A stretch of 64,000 nucleotides of DNA, taken from Cladopsammia gracilis. Its lineage: Eukaryota; Cnidaria; Anthozoa; Scleractinia; Dendrophylliidae. Location: positions 3,324,501 through 3,388,500 of the forward strand of contig JAJGOT010000001.1 in the NCBI GenBank assembly GCA_022457155.1, read 5' to 3'. How positions within the stretch are numbered: position 1 is the stretch's first letter; the number at the start of each line of letters is the position of its first letter. The position numbers were made by a program, and so were the translations under genes. The notes under the pieces are model-generated. The model was given only the letters and a program-made list of their open reading frames with translations, was not told where the DNA came from and did not search any database. Below, one piece after another: positions 33,113 to 43,817 of this stretch.

Positions 33113-33500
33113 GAGAAAACGGCAAACTGATCCTTACGGCAAGGCGATGAAGGAGTAAATAAAAGAATAAAGCAAAATTTATATTTAAACGAATTTGCCC
33201 AATATTTCGGTTTGAAAACAAACCTTCTTCAGAAAACTTATTTGTAACGAACTTTTAGTTTAAACTTCATTTTTCATTTTTCTGTTAGCCCCTGAAGAAG
33301 GTTTGTTTTCAAACCGAAATATTGGGCAAATTCGTTTAAATATAAATTTTGCTTTATTCTTTTATTTACTCCTTCATCGCCTTGCCGTAAGGATCAGTTT
33401 GCCGTTTTCTGATTTTATACAAGTAATTATTGTACTGATCCAGGTCTACAACTGGGAGATCCGGCACCACTCAACGGTTTGTCGCTGTGGTCTTGCTGAT
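33113..33500. mobile_element. Penelope-derived hairpin lacking any ORF
   Basis: 33113-33238 and 33285-33408 are mutually complementary (GAAAACGGCAAACTGATCC ... to CAAACCTTCTTCAG), with a 45-base centre containing no coding sequence. The stem GAAGAAGGTTTGTTTTCAAACC and CGAAATATTGGGC are the Penelope 3'-end motif, and the tail (33409-33500) matches that of the larger copy. It is a miniature version of 30931-32220. Confidence 0.7.
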
Positions 33501-33560
33501 ATTTTATAAAAATAAATGCACTGGTGATTACACTAACCTATGATGTTTTGAAATTGATAA

Positions 33561-33655
33561 TGGCCGTTTTTATACTAGAGACGCATTATCCGTCCAGACG
33601 AATTATGCGTCTGTCATGTTATGCGTCTAGTATAAAGACGGGACGAACTACTTGA

Positions 33656-33686
<31 letters not shown>

Positions 33687-33711
33687 AACATTTGTAGTTC
33701 GTCTGGTTATG

Positions 33712-33753
<42 letters not shown>

Positions 33754-33800
33754 AGACGAATTATCTTTCGAAATGCGTCTTGAACGACGCATAAAAGTTA
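33561..33800. repeat. Nested palindromes of AGACGCATTATCCGTC
   Basis: AGACGCATTATCCGTC occurs three times and its complement-like TTATGCGTCT at least three times in 240 bases. The outer blocks TTTATACTAGAGACGCAT and ATGCGTCT(CT)AGTATAAAGACGG are mirrored at 33566, 33625 and 33710. This is one small foldback element inserted into another, or a partial duplication. Confidence 0.6.
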
Positions 33801-34232
33801 CTGATATTCATATGTATGTACCTTGGCAAAACTCGAAAACTCTTGTAGTGGGAGCACTGAGTGAGAGAACCGTAATAGTACTCGTAGACGATGGTGTAGT
33901 ATTGCGGCTGAACGAGCCGTAATCTAAATGAGGGGGGCACTGGGGCCCATAAGAAACCGGAAAACCGTTCAAAATTTCCGTGAAAACCGAAAAACCGCAA
34001 TAAAAATCGATCGAAACCGAAAAACCGCCGAACATAATGATCAAAATAGCAAATTCACAAACCTTCAGTAAACCCATGACCCTTGATACCAAAGCGAAAT
34101 ATAACTACAGTCGAACCTGTACATAATGGCCCTTACACTCTGTAAGCGATTTCTATGAGCTGCCTAATTTCATGTCGCGCGGGAGACTGGCACTAACGGA
34201 TTTTTGCGGACTTTTTAAATTCCGGATTCAAA

Positions 34233-35678
34233 ATGGCTTCCAAAACAGAAGGTGAAGCAAAGGTCATCACATGCAATTTAGGCGATATTAAGAGTCAGAT
34301 TACTCCTGAAAAGTTACCCTTCTACAGTAAAGAACAGTTGCTTTACTACTGTAAAGAACTTCGTTTAAAAACAGCTGGAGAAAAGAAAGATCTGGTCGAG
34401 AGATTATCGCCACTTGGAAAGTGCCAGGAATTGTTTCATAAAAAAGTGAAACAAATTACCGTAAAGTTTAGCTTTTCCACAGCGCTGGATCCGACAGAAA
34501 TTCCTCAAGGGATGGACCATTTTATTTTTGAGGGGGGGGGGGGGGGGGGGTTGGGCAATTACCAAAAAAAAATTCCCGCACAGCAAAAGTCAAGAAAAAA
34601 AAATCATGCACAGTGGGCCAGGGGAAAAAAAAATTCGAGCAAGCCTTTCTACTGGTAGGATCCTGTTAGAGATTATAAAAAAGTAATCTGTAATTTTTGT
34701 CAATTTCATTTCAGCAGACCAAAAATGCTGTTAAAATGTTTGTAAAATAATTCACCTCTTTGTGTTTCATACCATAAATATCAAAAATACAACATTTCCA
34801 TCCATCTCTTGTAGTAAAACATAAATTTGAACCATTTCACTGAATCTGGTATAATATAAAAATCATGTCTTAAAATATCATTTATATTTAAATATAACTT
34901 GTATTATAAAATAACTTTTAGCTATCTTCAACATATCTCATATATATTTATTAAATAACAATAACTGTAATGTCTTATAGTGTCTATGTTTCTGCCCCTT
35001 CTTCTGCTTCTACGGAAGCTTCTTAACAGACCAAAAATGCTGTTAAACTGTTTGTAAAATAATTCACCTCTTTGTGTTTCATATCATAAATATCAAAAAT
35101 ACATTTCCATCCATTTCTTGTAGTAAAACATAAATCACTATAGAGGTGCTGTAAAGAGGGGAGGCAACTGGTTTCACTATGATGGTCTATGGGAGAGGCA
35201 ACAGCCAGGAAGTGGATTGAGACTGGGGGGCACAGCTACTCCACATGGCTTTATGCTGTCAAGCTGCATTTATGTCAAGGCTTTGTTACTGTAAGAGGGT
35301 GGGAAGTATTAAAATTTGCTAGGTGTTTTCTTAAGACAACATTTGTCTTTTAGATAAGATATTCAATTTTCCTAATTTCCTGGCATCGGATAAAAAGATC
35401 CAGGCATTTTTACAACATTTGTAATTCAGCTGAACAGAATTCCTTTATATTTATTTTTGTAACCCAACATGTAACACTGAATAGACTAAATGCAGCTTGA
35501 CAGTATCGGCCTGAAGAGAAAGCACTGCTTGAGGTACATGTACAGCGCCGTAGCTAGTATGAGGCCAACCGAGGCACTCGCCTCGGTAAAATTTTGACGA
35601 ATTTCGCCGATCCTTTTTATTTTACATAACCGATCATCAGAGCCTGCCAGAAAAGATTTCGTGGCCAAAATATAACAG

Positions 35679-35731
<53 letters not shown>

Positions 35732-35896
35732 CGTTGATATTACCTGATGAGTGTGGCCATCATTTGACCATACGAAACAGTGCTGTAGTAATAAAACGAT
35801 GAACTACCTCTGAAGTCTTGAACCAATTTATTATAATTGTCAATGCTCCTCTAAGAGTTGAGCGCTCTCTGAAATACATTCAACTCAAGTTCAAGA

Positions 35897-35981
<85 letters not shown>

Positions 35982-38346
35982 CACAATTTTCGCCGTATTA
36001 ATACTGCAGGCATGTCAGTACCAAAACCTGTCGGTACACCGGAAGTTCCTCGCTTTCATGTGCTTAAATTTACTCGAAAAAAAGTTACCGAAAGGCCCAG
36101 AAAACGCTGCAAATCGCATTTCCGAGAGACTAAATTTCAAAACTTCTCGGGGGGGCATGCCCCCGAACCCCCTAGCAACTCCCGCCTTCGGCGGTCGGCT
36201 GCCTCAGTAGGCCGTTTAGTCTGGCTACGGCACTGATGTACCATCTTGTATAGACATACCCTATGGAATGCTCATTTTTGGTGATACTAAATATGAAGAC
36301 TAAAAAAAAAATGGAAAAAAAAAATTCGTGCACAACCTTTAGGTACTTAAAAAAATTCTTGCACAGCCCAAAGGCGAAAAAAAAAATTCTTACCAAGCAA
36401 GAATTGCCCACCCCCCCCCCCCCCCCTCAAAAATAAAATGGTCCATCCCCAACCTTCAGCAGATTGGAAAGTTTTAGGAAAACAAAAGGAAGTTGATGCA
36501 CCTGTTGTTACTGACAGTGTTATCAGAGAATACCAGAAGGCGAAATACGCCGGGGCGAAAGGCCAATATCGTAAGGCTTACAGAATGTTCTCCTCGCGCC
36601 GTACGGTTTCAGTTAAAATCCTAAAGGACGGGAACAATTCTCGTTGTACATATATAAAGGCAAACATGCTTAAGTCTTACTCGGGAAACATTTCTCGTCC
36701 GGTAACAGTGCAGTTCTTTGAAAATAAACCCGTTAAGGCGTATTGTAGCTGCCCAGTCGGAAAGAGTGGATTGTGTTGCCACGCAATAGCACTTTTAATT
36801 CAATTGAAGTTTTTTCACTGCCACAAAAAACTCCATCTCCACATGTCCTGTACAGAGAGGCTACAGAAATGGCATAAAAAAGGATCCACTGCAAATCAAA
36901 AGGCAGCATCACAAATTAAGCTCAAGTACCTACGAAACCTGCGTGGAGCAAGGGCAGACATGAAACGGATGAGGCAAAAGAAAAGGGTGCAGCTCAGCCC
37001 AAGAGCAGAATATGATTACAGTGATTGGTATCGTCGCGATGTTTCTAAAATCGAAGACGAAGTAAAGGCAAAAGTCGGTCAGTTAAAACCAGTAGAGACT
37101 CATATCTACAGTGTGCTCTCTAAGTACAAGAAAGAGTCCCCCTTATTTCAACATCTTCGGTATAAAACCGAGTATCAGAAAAAGGAAGCAGGCAGGGAGT
37201 ACGACGAAGAGGTCTTAAAGCCAAGATTCAAGAGCAATGCAGAGGCAATCTGGAGGCCACGGATGCCAATCGAATCCCACCAAAAAATAAATAGTGTCAC
37301 TACGACTGGTACGTCAGAAAGTAAAGATTGCCACCAAGAGCCGACTTCACATCTTGAGAAGAGCAACTATGTACTAGTTGATCAGTGTAGCGTAGAGTGG
37401 AGAGCACTCAGGGTTGGAGTTATTACTGCAAGTAAAGCACCAGCGCTGTTAGGATTTTGTGGCGTGAAAGAATTTGACAATGCATGGTTTGCAATCAAGA
37501 ATAACATTGATGAAACTGTGATGAATCCTAAAAGAGCTCATTTACCCAATTTTATTCGCGGCAAGCAGGAAGAAAAAAATGCCATAACACGGTTTTGTAC
37601 TGATAGTAAGTCAGTTGTAATCCAATGTGGCTATTTCAGGCATCCATTAGACAAAAGATTCGGTGCAAGCCCAGATGCAATAAGTTGTGGTCAGGATGTG
37701 TTCCTAGTTGAAATTAAGACCCGTTCATTGCCTAACAGAAAGCAACTGGAGAAGTTAACACAAGAGGAACAACAAGTGAAAATAGAAGCTATGCAAACCC
37801 CATTACAACAAGTAAGCTAAATTGCTTTCTATCTCATTCTGTGTTGATTATGTTTTTGTTGAAGACACTCTGTCGCTCCTTCTCAAAAGAGAAACTCCAT
37901 TAAGGATGGCAGCAGGGAATTTTTCGATTTATTCCCTTCCTTTTTTAATAGGACCGTATTTTCTTTGAAAAGTTAATGAACCACCACTTTGTTTCTACTA
38001 TTCTATGTTCATTTAGATTACAGGCAGCCACTTGATACAAAGTCACATGCAGATGGAGTGCACAGAAACAAACCTTACCTACTTGATGTCATATGTACCT
38101 GAGAAGGACATTGCAAGCTATTTTCCTGTGACCAACAATCATGTTTTGAGCGATGTTATGATGGACATCTTATTACACATCCATGAAAACCGGCCAATGT
38201 CTGATCACTGGCCACATTTTGAGCATTCGCACCTTGCAAAGCTTGGAAAACAACTTTCTGGCTCAGTACCTTGTTTTGAAAACACCCGCCATTTTAGAAG
38301 CTGGGTCAACTATATGGCAAAGTCAATCAAGCCTGTCACGTTCTAA
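34233..38346 (+). CDS. SAP-SWIM-YqaJ transposon protein, split by an insertion
   Basis: The coding sequence runs 34233-34508, is interrupted by a transposon (34509-36449), resumes at 36453-37811, and splices (CAA|GTAAGC ... TTTAG|ATT) to 38017-38346: 654 codons in all. The start ATG 34233 has AAA upstream. Visible domains are a SAP-like DNA-binding segment (residues about 28-62, LPFYSKEQLL), a SWIM zinc finger (CSCPVGKSGLCCH, CxC-x7-CCH) and a YqaJ nuclease domain. The YqaJ part has SVEWRALRVGVITAS, then FGASPDA and VEIKT, the PD-(D/E)XK-type acidic and Lys residues. YqaJ nucleases resemble lambda exonuclease; in this transposon group the protein probably helps end processing. Removing the insertion and one CAA restores the frame exactly. 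As it stands the gene is broken unless the insertion is spliced out. Confidence 0.8.
34711..35135 (+). repeat. Direct repeat, about 105 bp, two copies
   Basis: CAGACCAAAAATGCTGTTAA through TTTGTAAAATAATTCACCTC and TTTCCATCCAT to AGTAAAACATAAAT occurs at 34711-34828 and 35028-35135 with a few differences, in the same orientation inside the 1.9-kb element. About 200 bases of unrelated AT-rich sequence separate them. Confidence 0.75.
35682..35728 (+). repeat. (TA)n microsatellite
   Basis: About 23 uninterrupted TA units inside the hAT-like element. Confidence 0.95.
35901..35977 (+). repeat. (TA)n microsatellite
   Basis: About 38 uninterrupted TA units inside the same element. The open frame running across it (IYIYIY) is an artefact. 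Confidence 0.95.
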
Positions 38347-38652
38347 AGTAAAATGCCCTTACCAAAGAAGCACCCAGTTAAGAGTAGCAACTAAATATTC
38401 AACTAAAAAAAAATGTGACAAAAACAAAATTAAAGGGCCAAAGAAAAATAGTTTATTTCCATACAAGCAAAATACTCTGATATTCAATCACATCATTAAT
38501 AGTTTTGTTCAGGAAGAAAAATTATGTCTTTTTTATGAGGCCCAATATGCTTCTGTACCCCTTAGTTACATTTTATTTCTAGGACTTTAGATACTGCTAA
38601 CGTCAGTGCATACATGTAAGTACAGTGATTAAATGTCAAAATATGGCAATGA

Positions 38653-40445
38653 CTATTGAGGGCCCACTTGTTGAGCTGCCTCTTTGGGACAGATGGGCAC
38701 AAACAACAGGTTTACAATATGGGCAAAAACCTTGTAAACACATCCAAGAATGTCACATCTGCTTTTTGGCCAACATGCACTAAGTATTGACCAGTCCCTC
38801 ATTCTCCCTATGTAATTCTCGTTATAAATTCTCAGTGTAGCCGCATCAAAGTTTTTGCTTATATCACTTTCCTCATACTGGGCATCAAATTTGAGTGGTG
38901 GGCGATCGGCAGGAGGCCTTTTGAGTGACAGAGATCCTCAATTCCAAATCCCTTGACTGTCAGAACTGTGGTGCCTTTTTCCTTTATCATGTCAAGAACA
39001 CCACAGTCTGAAGTCAAATCATTGTCTGTGATTGACCCTGGGTATGTATCAGTACACATCACTAGGCTACCATATGGTGTGATCCATATTCCAGTTTTGC
39101 CAGTGTCATGATTTTTATAGGAACTGAATGTTGCATTACTGATGTCATAATTCTCAGAGGAAGAGATCCAGTTTTCAGTACAATCACCTAGTAGTACAGT
39201 ATCCTGAAATCCTGAAGCCCAGAAATCTCTTGGTAATAATGACAGCACCTCTCCGGGTAAAGGGCTGAGGTCCATTGCATCAAAAACAGTTGCAAGAAAA
39301 ACTGCCCAAGCACTAAAAATTCTGGACTGTGTTGAGTCACTTGTGTTGGTCATAAATCCCATTATTCCAAGGTGGAGGGTGTGTCTACATATTGTAAGAA
39401 AGCACATTAGTTCTGTCCTCTTTGTTAGCATTCTTTGTCCACTTTCATAACCTCTGCAATCAGGATAGATGATTGCACAAATATAGGGCTGGATACACTC
39501 GAAAAGGCAATCAAAGTCATTTAGTGATAATCCAGTCAAATACTGAAATTGTTGTGGATACACCTTCAAAGAAACATAGGAGAATGTAGACTTTTGCTTA
39601 ATTTGAGCAAATTGTGTCAGTTGTTTGGCATAGGCTTCTTTCTCCGCTTTAAGTGAGTTAACTTCATCAAACATTTCATTCAGCTGTTCTGTTTTCTTTT
39701 TCAGTTTCTCATTTAGATCCTCAATTTCCTTTCTTAACACTTTAAATTCTGAGGGGTTATCTTCTTTCTTATAAATCAGCCTCCTTTTTCCGTTCTCATT
39801 TGCAGATTTTTTTCTTATAGCACGTTTGGCCGACTCAATGTTTCTTCTTGGAGTTATTTTCTTAGTAATTTTCTTTTCAAGGTAACTGTTGCTGCATGGC
39901 AAGTCTGGAAGGTCATTTATGTCCGTTCTTGTTCCATGGCTCCAGTGGGCAGAACAGATGAAATCTCGTTTAAAATCTACGCCTTTATTTTTGAGAATTT
40001 TACTGTACACATGGCGTTTCTCTGGACAATTAGCGACTTCACTGAGACGGTAGTAAGTCAACTTACCATTTGTTCTCCACGAATTGGTACAAAGTGCTGT
40101 AGCACAGTTCCAGTGCTCGACTCTACATTTATTGGAATTACTAGGACGTTTCAATGTGGTAAATTTAATCGTCGGCAGGTCTTCTATATTTTCTCTGCTT
40201 CCTGATAGCCAGTGTTTCGTGCAAATAACATGGCGCTTAAAGTTAACTTCATGTCTTGCTTTGCCAAGAACTGACAAATAAGCATCGACAACCTCCTTTC
40301 TTGCTGAGGCTACTTTTGTTAACGTATAGTATTCACCACCAGTTTTCCAGGAACTCTTACAATATTTGCTTGAACACGACCAGTGCCAAGAACGGGAACT
40401 ATTCTGTCTTGCTTTGTGCGAAGTGCTCACCACAGCGGACGCCAT
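38653..40445 (-). pseudogene. Two-THAP DDE transposase, frameshifted near the C-terminus
   Basis: The main frame (40445 to 38859, 528 codons) starts at ATG in a CAAGATGGCG context. It has two THAP-like C2CH fingers: residues about 20-90 with CSSKYC ... CTKHW, and about 110-175 with C-x5-C ... CSAHW. A Lys/Arg-rich linker, a coiled coil and a DDE_4-type catalytic region follow. The first acidic centre is LLGDCTE near residue 421 and the second is in GSITDND near 474. At about 38925 the frame breaks; in the next frame the protein continues with RPPLKFDAQYEE, then YNENYIGRMRDW (which supplies the expected Glu) and ends at 38653. One indel therefore inactivates the copy unless it is a sequencing error. 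THAP fingers bind the transposon ends in related systems. Confidence 0.8.
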
Positions 40446-40796
40446 CTTGTATATTTATAATCTGGTAGTGCCAGTCTCCCGCGCGAAATGAAATTAGGCA
40501 ATTGCCCGTTGTTCGCCACCTTTACCGGCAACGTCACTTAAATGGCGCATCACGTGAACTTTCACGGGTTGATCGAGGTTAAATAAAAAGGTCTGGAAAC
40601 TGGGATGCGAAAAACCAAAACCGAAAAACCGCATTTCTTTTTCACAAAAACCGAAAACAGGATGTTTAAAATGGAAAAAACCGAAAACCACAACGGATAC
40701 AAAAACCGAAAAACCGGAAATTTTGAGTGCAAAAACCGAAAAACCGATCTAGAAATTGACCAAAACCAGAAAACCGAAAACCCTAATGCCCCCCTC

Positions 40797-41789
40797 CTAA
40801 ATATTTGCACATAATACTAAGTTGAACCATGCAAATTACTGCAGCTGAGGAAGTTTCATTTAAATGGTCACATCATAGGATTTCGTCGACAGATTTAAAG
40901 TTAGAACTACGCTATCTACATCCGGCTCCATAACTGACACTTGAAACTATCTGCAAAATTATTTATTTCGGTCTTGCGGGAAAATTTCAGTTACAATATT
41001 TGGTTTTGACTCTCTGTCCAAAGTTGCTCAGTGAGAATCATTCCAAAGTCACTGCAAGCAAGCTATAATAATAGCTCCAGTTAAATCTCGAAAACGAAAA
41101 TGTTACACCTGTCAGCAAAAAAAATAGACGAAAATAGAAAACTGACTTCAACTATATTTTTCGTACAATGTAACGCAACAAAGCATGACAGTGAAACAAT
41201 TTACCATCAATAGATGTCTTTATCGATACGACCGCCAAAGTGATTTTGCCCCGTGGGCATCCCGTAATGACCACTGAAATTAATATATGTATTTCCTTTT
41301 AAACTAGCGTAAAAACTAAGCAGGCCAAAAGAAAAATCGATTAAAAGGCGAGAAATATCAATTATTAATTTCAATTTAGTCGGTGAATCTGATTGATCAT
41401 TATCGAAAACTTTCAAAACAATTAAGCTGCGATCCGGCTCAATTTTAGTGCTCGTACTGTCCTCTTATGTAGCTGCAAGGCGAAACACTTGACTTACCAA
41501 GAATAATAGTCGTAACTACCAGAAATAGGTAGGATTGTCGATCGCAGTGTTCCTATCCGTTAACGTTGGATTTCAGCGTTGACTGAGATGTTCAGAAATC
41601 CAAAGCCAGCGCCCAGTGACCCGGAAAGTTCTATTTCCTCAATCCGGGTATTTTAACCCTTGGAGTCTTATTCGTGAGTCACTTCAAGTTGATTAAGTCG
41701 TCAGGTAATTTAACCTTTTCACTCCTAAGAGTGCCAAATATCAAAATTCAAGATCAAAAAATCCCGAATGTCATTTTGTAAAATATTGA
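40797..41789. repeat. Old duplicated flank without genes
   Basis: Contains a GTTTCATTTAAATGGTCACA unit (see 9480), a segment at 41190-41290 matching 27530-27640 (TTTACCATCAAT(A/T)GATGTCTTTA, GATTTTGCC), and 41500-41740 matching 26560-26765. No gene is recognised. Confidence 0.5.
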
Positions 41790-42185
41790 ACCAGGGATCC
41801 TCCCTTTACACTTGAGAATACCAGTGTTTTCCTCCGTTAGTTACTAACTTCCAGCCGGGGCTTTCTAGGTCTGATTCCACGTCTACTTGCACTTTCTTTA
41901 TCCATCGGTCTCTTGCGTTACTCAGCTCTTCCGTCGTCAACGGCCCCGGCCCGTTCTCTCCTTCGCTTTGCGCTTCTTGATCAGTGAGTTGATGAACCGT
42001 AGAACCCAGGCAGTCACTCGGAAGGTTCTCCAGTTTTTGCTTCTACCCAGAAGTGCGTTCCACTCATCAGGCTCCTTCTTGGCTGAGTAAAGCGTTTCCT
42101 CCGTTACTGGCTTGTGCTCTTCGTTAACGCTTTTCTCTAGTTCAGGTTATTCTGGCCACTCCTTCTCATTTAGCATCCACCCCGG
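41790..42185 (-). pseudogene. BEL/Pao-like LTR retrotransposon pol fragment
   Basis: Minus-strand frames read KPVTEETLYSAKKEPDEWNA then RTFRVTAWVLRFINSLIKK. After a frame change they read LTTEELSNARDRWIKKVQ and ESPGWKLVTNGGKHWY. BEL/Pao pol proteins carry this order (R-V-x-A-W-x-L-R-F, LTxEEL, a Trp-containing helix, then the SPGWKL-type stretch) before the integrase. At least one frameshift and stops are present; no LTRs are seen. It abuts a LINE fragment on the other strand. Confidence 0.5.
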
Positions 42186-42267
42186 CCCATCAAACCACTA
42201 AGGTCACGTCCGATGGTATTAAATGCCAGGTAACGTCACGGCAGTTCCGGTCACGATCAGCTTGATT

Positions 42268-43230
42268 GATATAGTGATTATAGCCGCTGGGATAAAGACT
42301 CCATTGAGAAAACACATATACTTTTTTGTAAGATGTGTTTAGGTTTAAATAAACGTTCGCCAAATGTTGCATCGAGAAATGAACTTGGCAGAATATCTCT
42401 CAATTTACAAATAACAATGAACATTTTGAAGTTCTGGATTCACCTTGAAAATCAACCCCCTGACAGCATCGCTAAACTCTGCTTAAACATATCGGATAAA
42501 ATGGCCCACGAAAGTAAATCAGGTTTGATAAATAAAATAAATATTTTGTGTACACAACTTAATATTAACAAACAATCAGTTAATTTTAAAAACCCTTCTA
42601 CCTTCCTATCCAAAGCTGAAAATAATTTGTCAAAAAATCTAAAAAAACATCAGTTAAATTTGATAAGAACAAATAAAAAATTAAAATTCTACTCCATCTT
42701 TTAAAATGAAACAAATCATTCTGAATTCATCAATCATATCCGGAATCCTGAACATAGACGTGTAGTCTCCAAATTTAAGTTAGGAAATCATAACTTAAAA
42801 ATTGAAACTGGGAGATTTACAATTCCCAAAACTCCTGAAGATCTTAGAATTTGTGATCACTGCAATCGAAATTCCGGTGAAAATGAAATGCACGTATTAT
42901 TTTACTGTGATCTATATAACGATTTGAGAAAGACTCTTTTCAGTAAAATCGACAACCGAAATACATTATTTACAAATTACAATATCCATGATAAAGTCTG
43001 TTTCCTTTTCAACAATACTGATTCACTTATCAGCAGGATAACTGCTAATTTCGTTTTTCAAGCATTTGAAAGACGAAAGAAACATAATAAGAATAATTAA
43101 TTAATTAATTATACCATTCCATTATATCTTCATTTCCTTCAATTTAGCTGTTTATTGTTATTTTAATCGGTAACACCTGTACAAAATGGTAATACTGAAT
43201 AAACTTTGTTTGTTTGTTTGATATAGAAAA
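42268..43230 (+). pseudogene. 3' end of a LINE (non-LTR retrotransposon)
   Basis: A single frame contains KDSIEKTHILFCK, NELGRISLNLQI and NILKFWIHLENQ. Past one in-frame stop (TAA 42702-42704) comes the terminal CCHC-like motif CDHCNRNSGENEMHVLFYC followed by DLYNDLR. These are the post-RT and C-terminal features of CR1/L2-like LINEs. The ORF ends at 43100, and a 3' UTR follows that ends in AATAAACTTTG and a (TTTG)n tail at about 43200-43220. The copy is 5'-truncated, as is usual, and carries only one stop, so it is fairly young. Confidence 0.7.
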
Positions 43231-43817
43231 GAAAAATTAAAAGCAATATTTCGACGAGGTTTTAAATCTAGTGAGTACTTCATGAATTCGCCGTTCTTTG
43301 GTAGAAACTTTTAATCTCTTTAACCCCATTGGTGATGAGTATTAAATTTCTCTTTGTAGTAACCAGTATAAAGTATAGAGAGGAAAATGATCCGCCCAAA
43401 GTAAATCCTCTAGGACTAGTAAGGAGAATTTGTGTTTTGACTTTGGGGCTTGGACGCGAGAATCCAATGAACCAATCAGAACCCTGAAGTAAGGAAATGT
43501 AGCCGCGGCCAAGCGCGGGAAAATGCGTGCGAGCAAGTCACGATTGGTTTGGGTTTTACTTCTGACTGTTTGATAAAGTACTGTGGCGCGAAGCAATTGT
43601 GAAATCGCCGGCCGTAGAGTGACTCTCGATTGAAAACCTCTTTAGAGGGTTAACAATGGCCGCATTGTCAGCCAGACGCAACATTAATTTAATACACAAA
43701 AAGAAATCCGTCTCAACGTAGATAGTGAAACTGAAACTGAAATACTGGATAACTTCTCTATCAGGGGAGGAGGAGGGGGGCATATGAACGGTACAGGGAT
43801 GCTTGTGGTTTCCTTTC
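43231..43817. other. Unassigned stretch between LINE and repeat block
   Basis: No gene is supported. A GC-rich patch around 43440-43620 contains AACCAATCAGAACCCTGAAG and CCGCGGCCAAGCGCGGG, which could be old promoter or repeat sequence. Confidence 0.3.

Larger units (their letters stand above)
35543..36235. mobile_element. 693-bp hAT-like element, 5-bp duplication ATGTA
   Basis: Termini CAGCGCCGTAGCTAG and the complement of CAGTGCCGTAGCCAG continue into GAGGCA. ATGTA flanks both sides (35538-35542, 36236-36240). CAG(T/C)G termini with a 5-bp duplication suggest a hAT subgroup using 5 bp. Two TA microsatellites lie inside, and the right part has CGGGGGGGCATGCCCCCGAA. Noncoding. Confidence 0.7.
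34509..36449. mobile_element. 1.9-kb GGGATGGACC element inserted in the YqaJ gene
   Basis: Termini GGGATGGACCATTTTATTTT and its complement continue into TTGAGGGG and an 18-base G-run (C-run on the right), then GGGCAATT. CAA flanks both sides (34506-34508, 36450-36452), a 3-bp duplication. Inside both ends are A-tracts of 7-10 bases spaced about 30 bases apart (34562-34634; 36301-36392). The interior has a 105-bp direct repeat (34711-34828, 35028-35135) and a nested hAT-like element. No transposase gene; superfamily unknown. Confidence 0.8.
34161..40500. mobile_element. 6.3-kb two-gene DNA transposon (ISL2EU/Harbinger-like)
   Basis: Terminal inverted repeats of about 35 bases are at 34161-34195 (TGCCTAATTTCAT then TCGCGCGGGAGACTGGCACT) and 40466-40500. 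Two genes face each other: a SAP-SWIM-YqaJ protein next to the left end and a two-THAP DDE transposase next to the right end. As I recall, pairing of a Harbinger/IS5-type transposase with a YqaJ nuclease is characteristic of the eukaryotic ISL2EU group. I could not define a clean target duplication; a 2-bp one is possible. Confidence 0.7.
33930..40796. mobile_element. AAAACCG-array transposon, split by insertions
   Basis: Termini GAGGGGGGCA and TGCCCCCCTC lie at 33930 and 40796, flanked by CTAAAT at 33924-33929 and 40797-40802. Short AAAACCG/AAAAACCG arrays remain at 33948-34030 and 40600-40785. Everything between 34161 and 40500 is a later insertion, so the original element was about 0.5 kb. 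A related genomic flank without this element is at 25500-25550 (AGCCGTAATCTAAAT then AATTGTATAAACTAAG). Confidence 0.75.

Noticed and set aside
35818..36210. 130-codon open frame with Ile-Tyr repeats
   Set aside because: It is a translation of the TA microsatellite within a hAT-like element.
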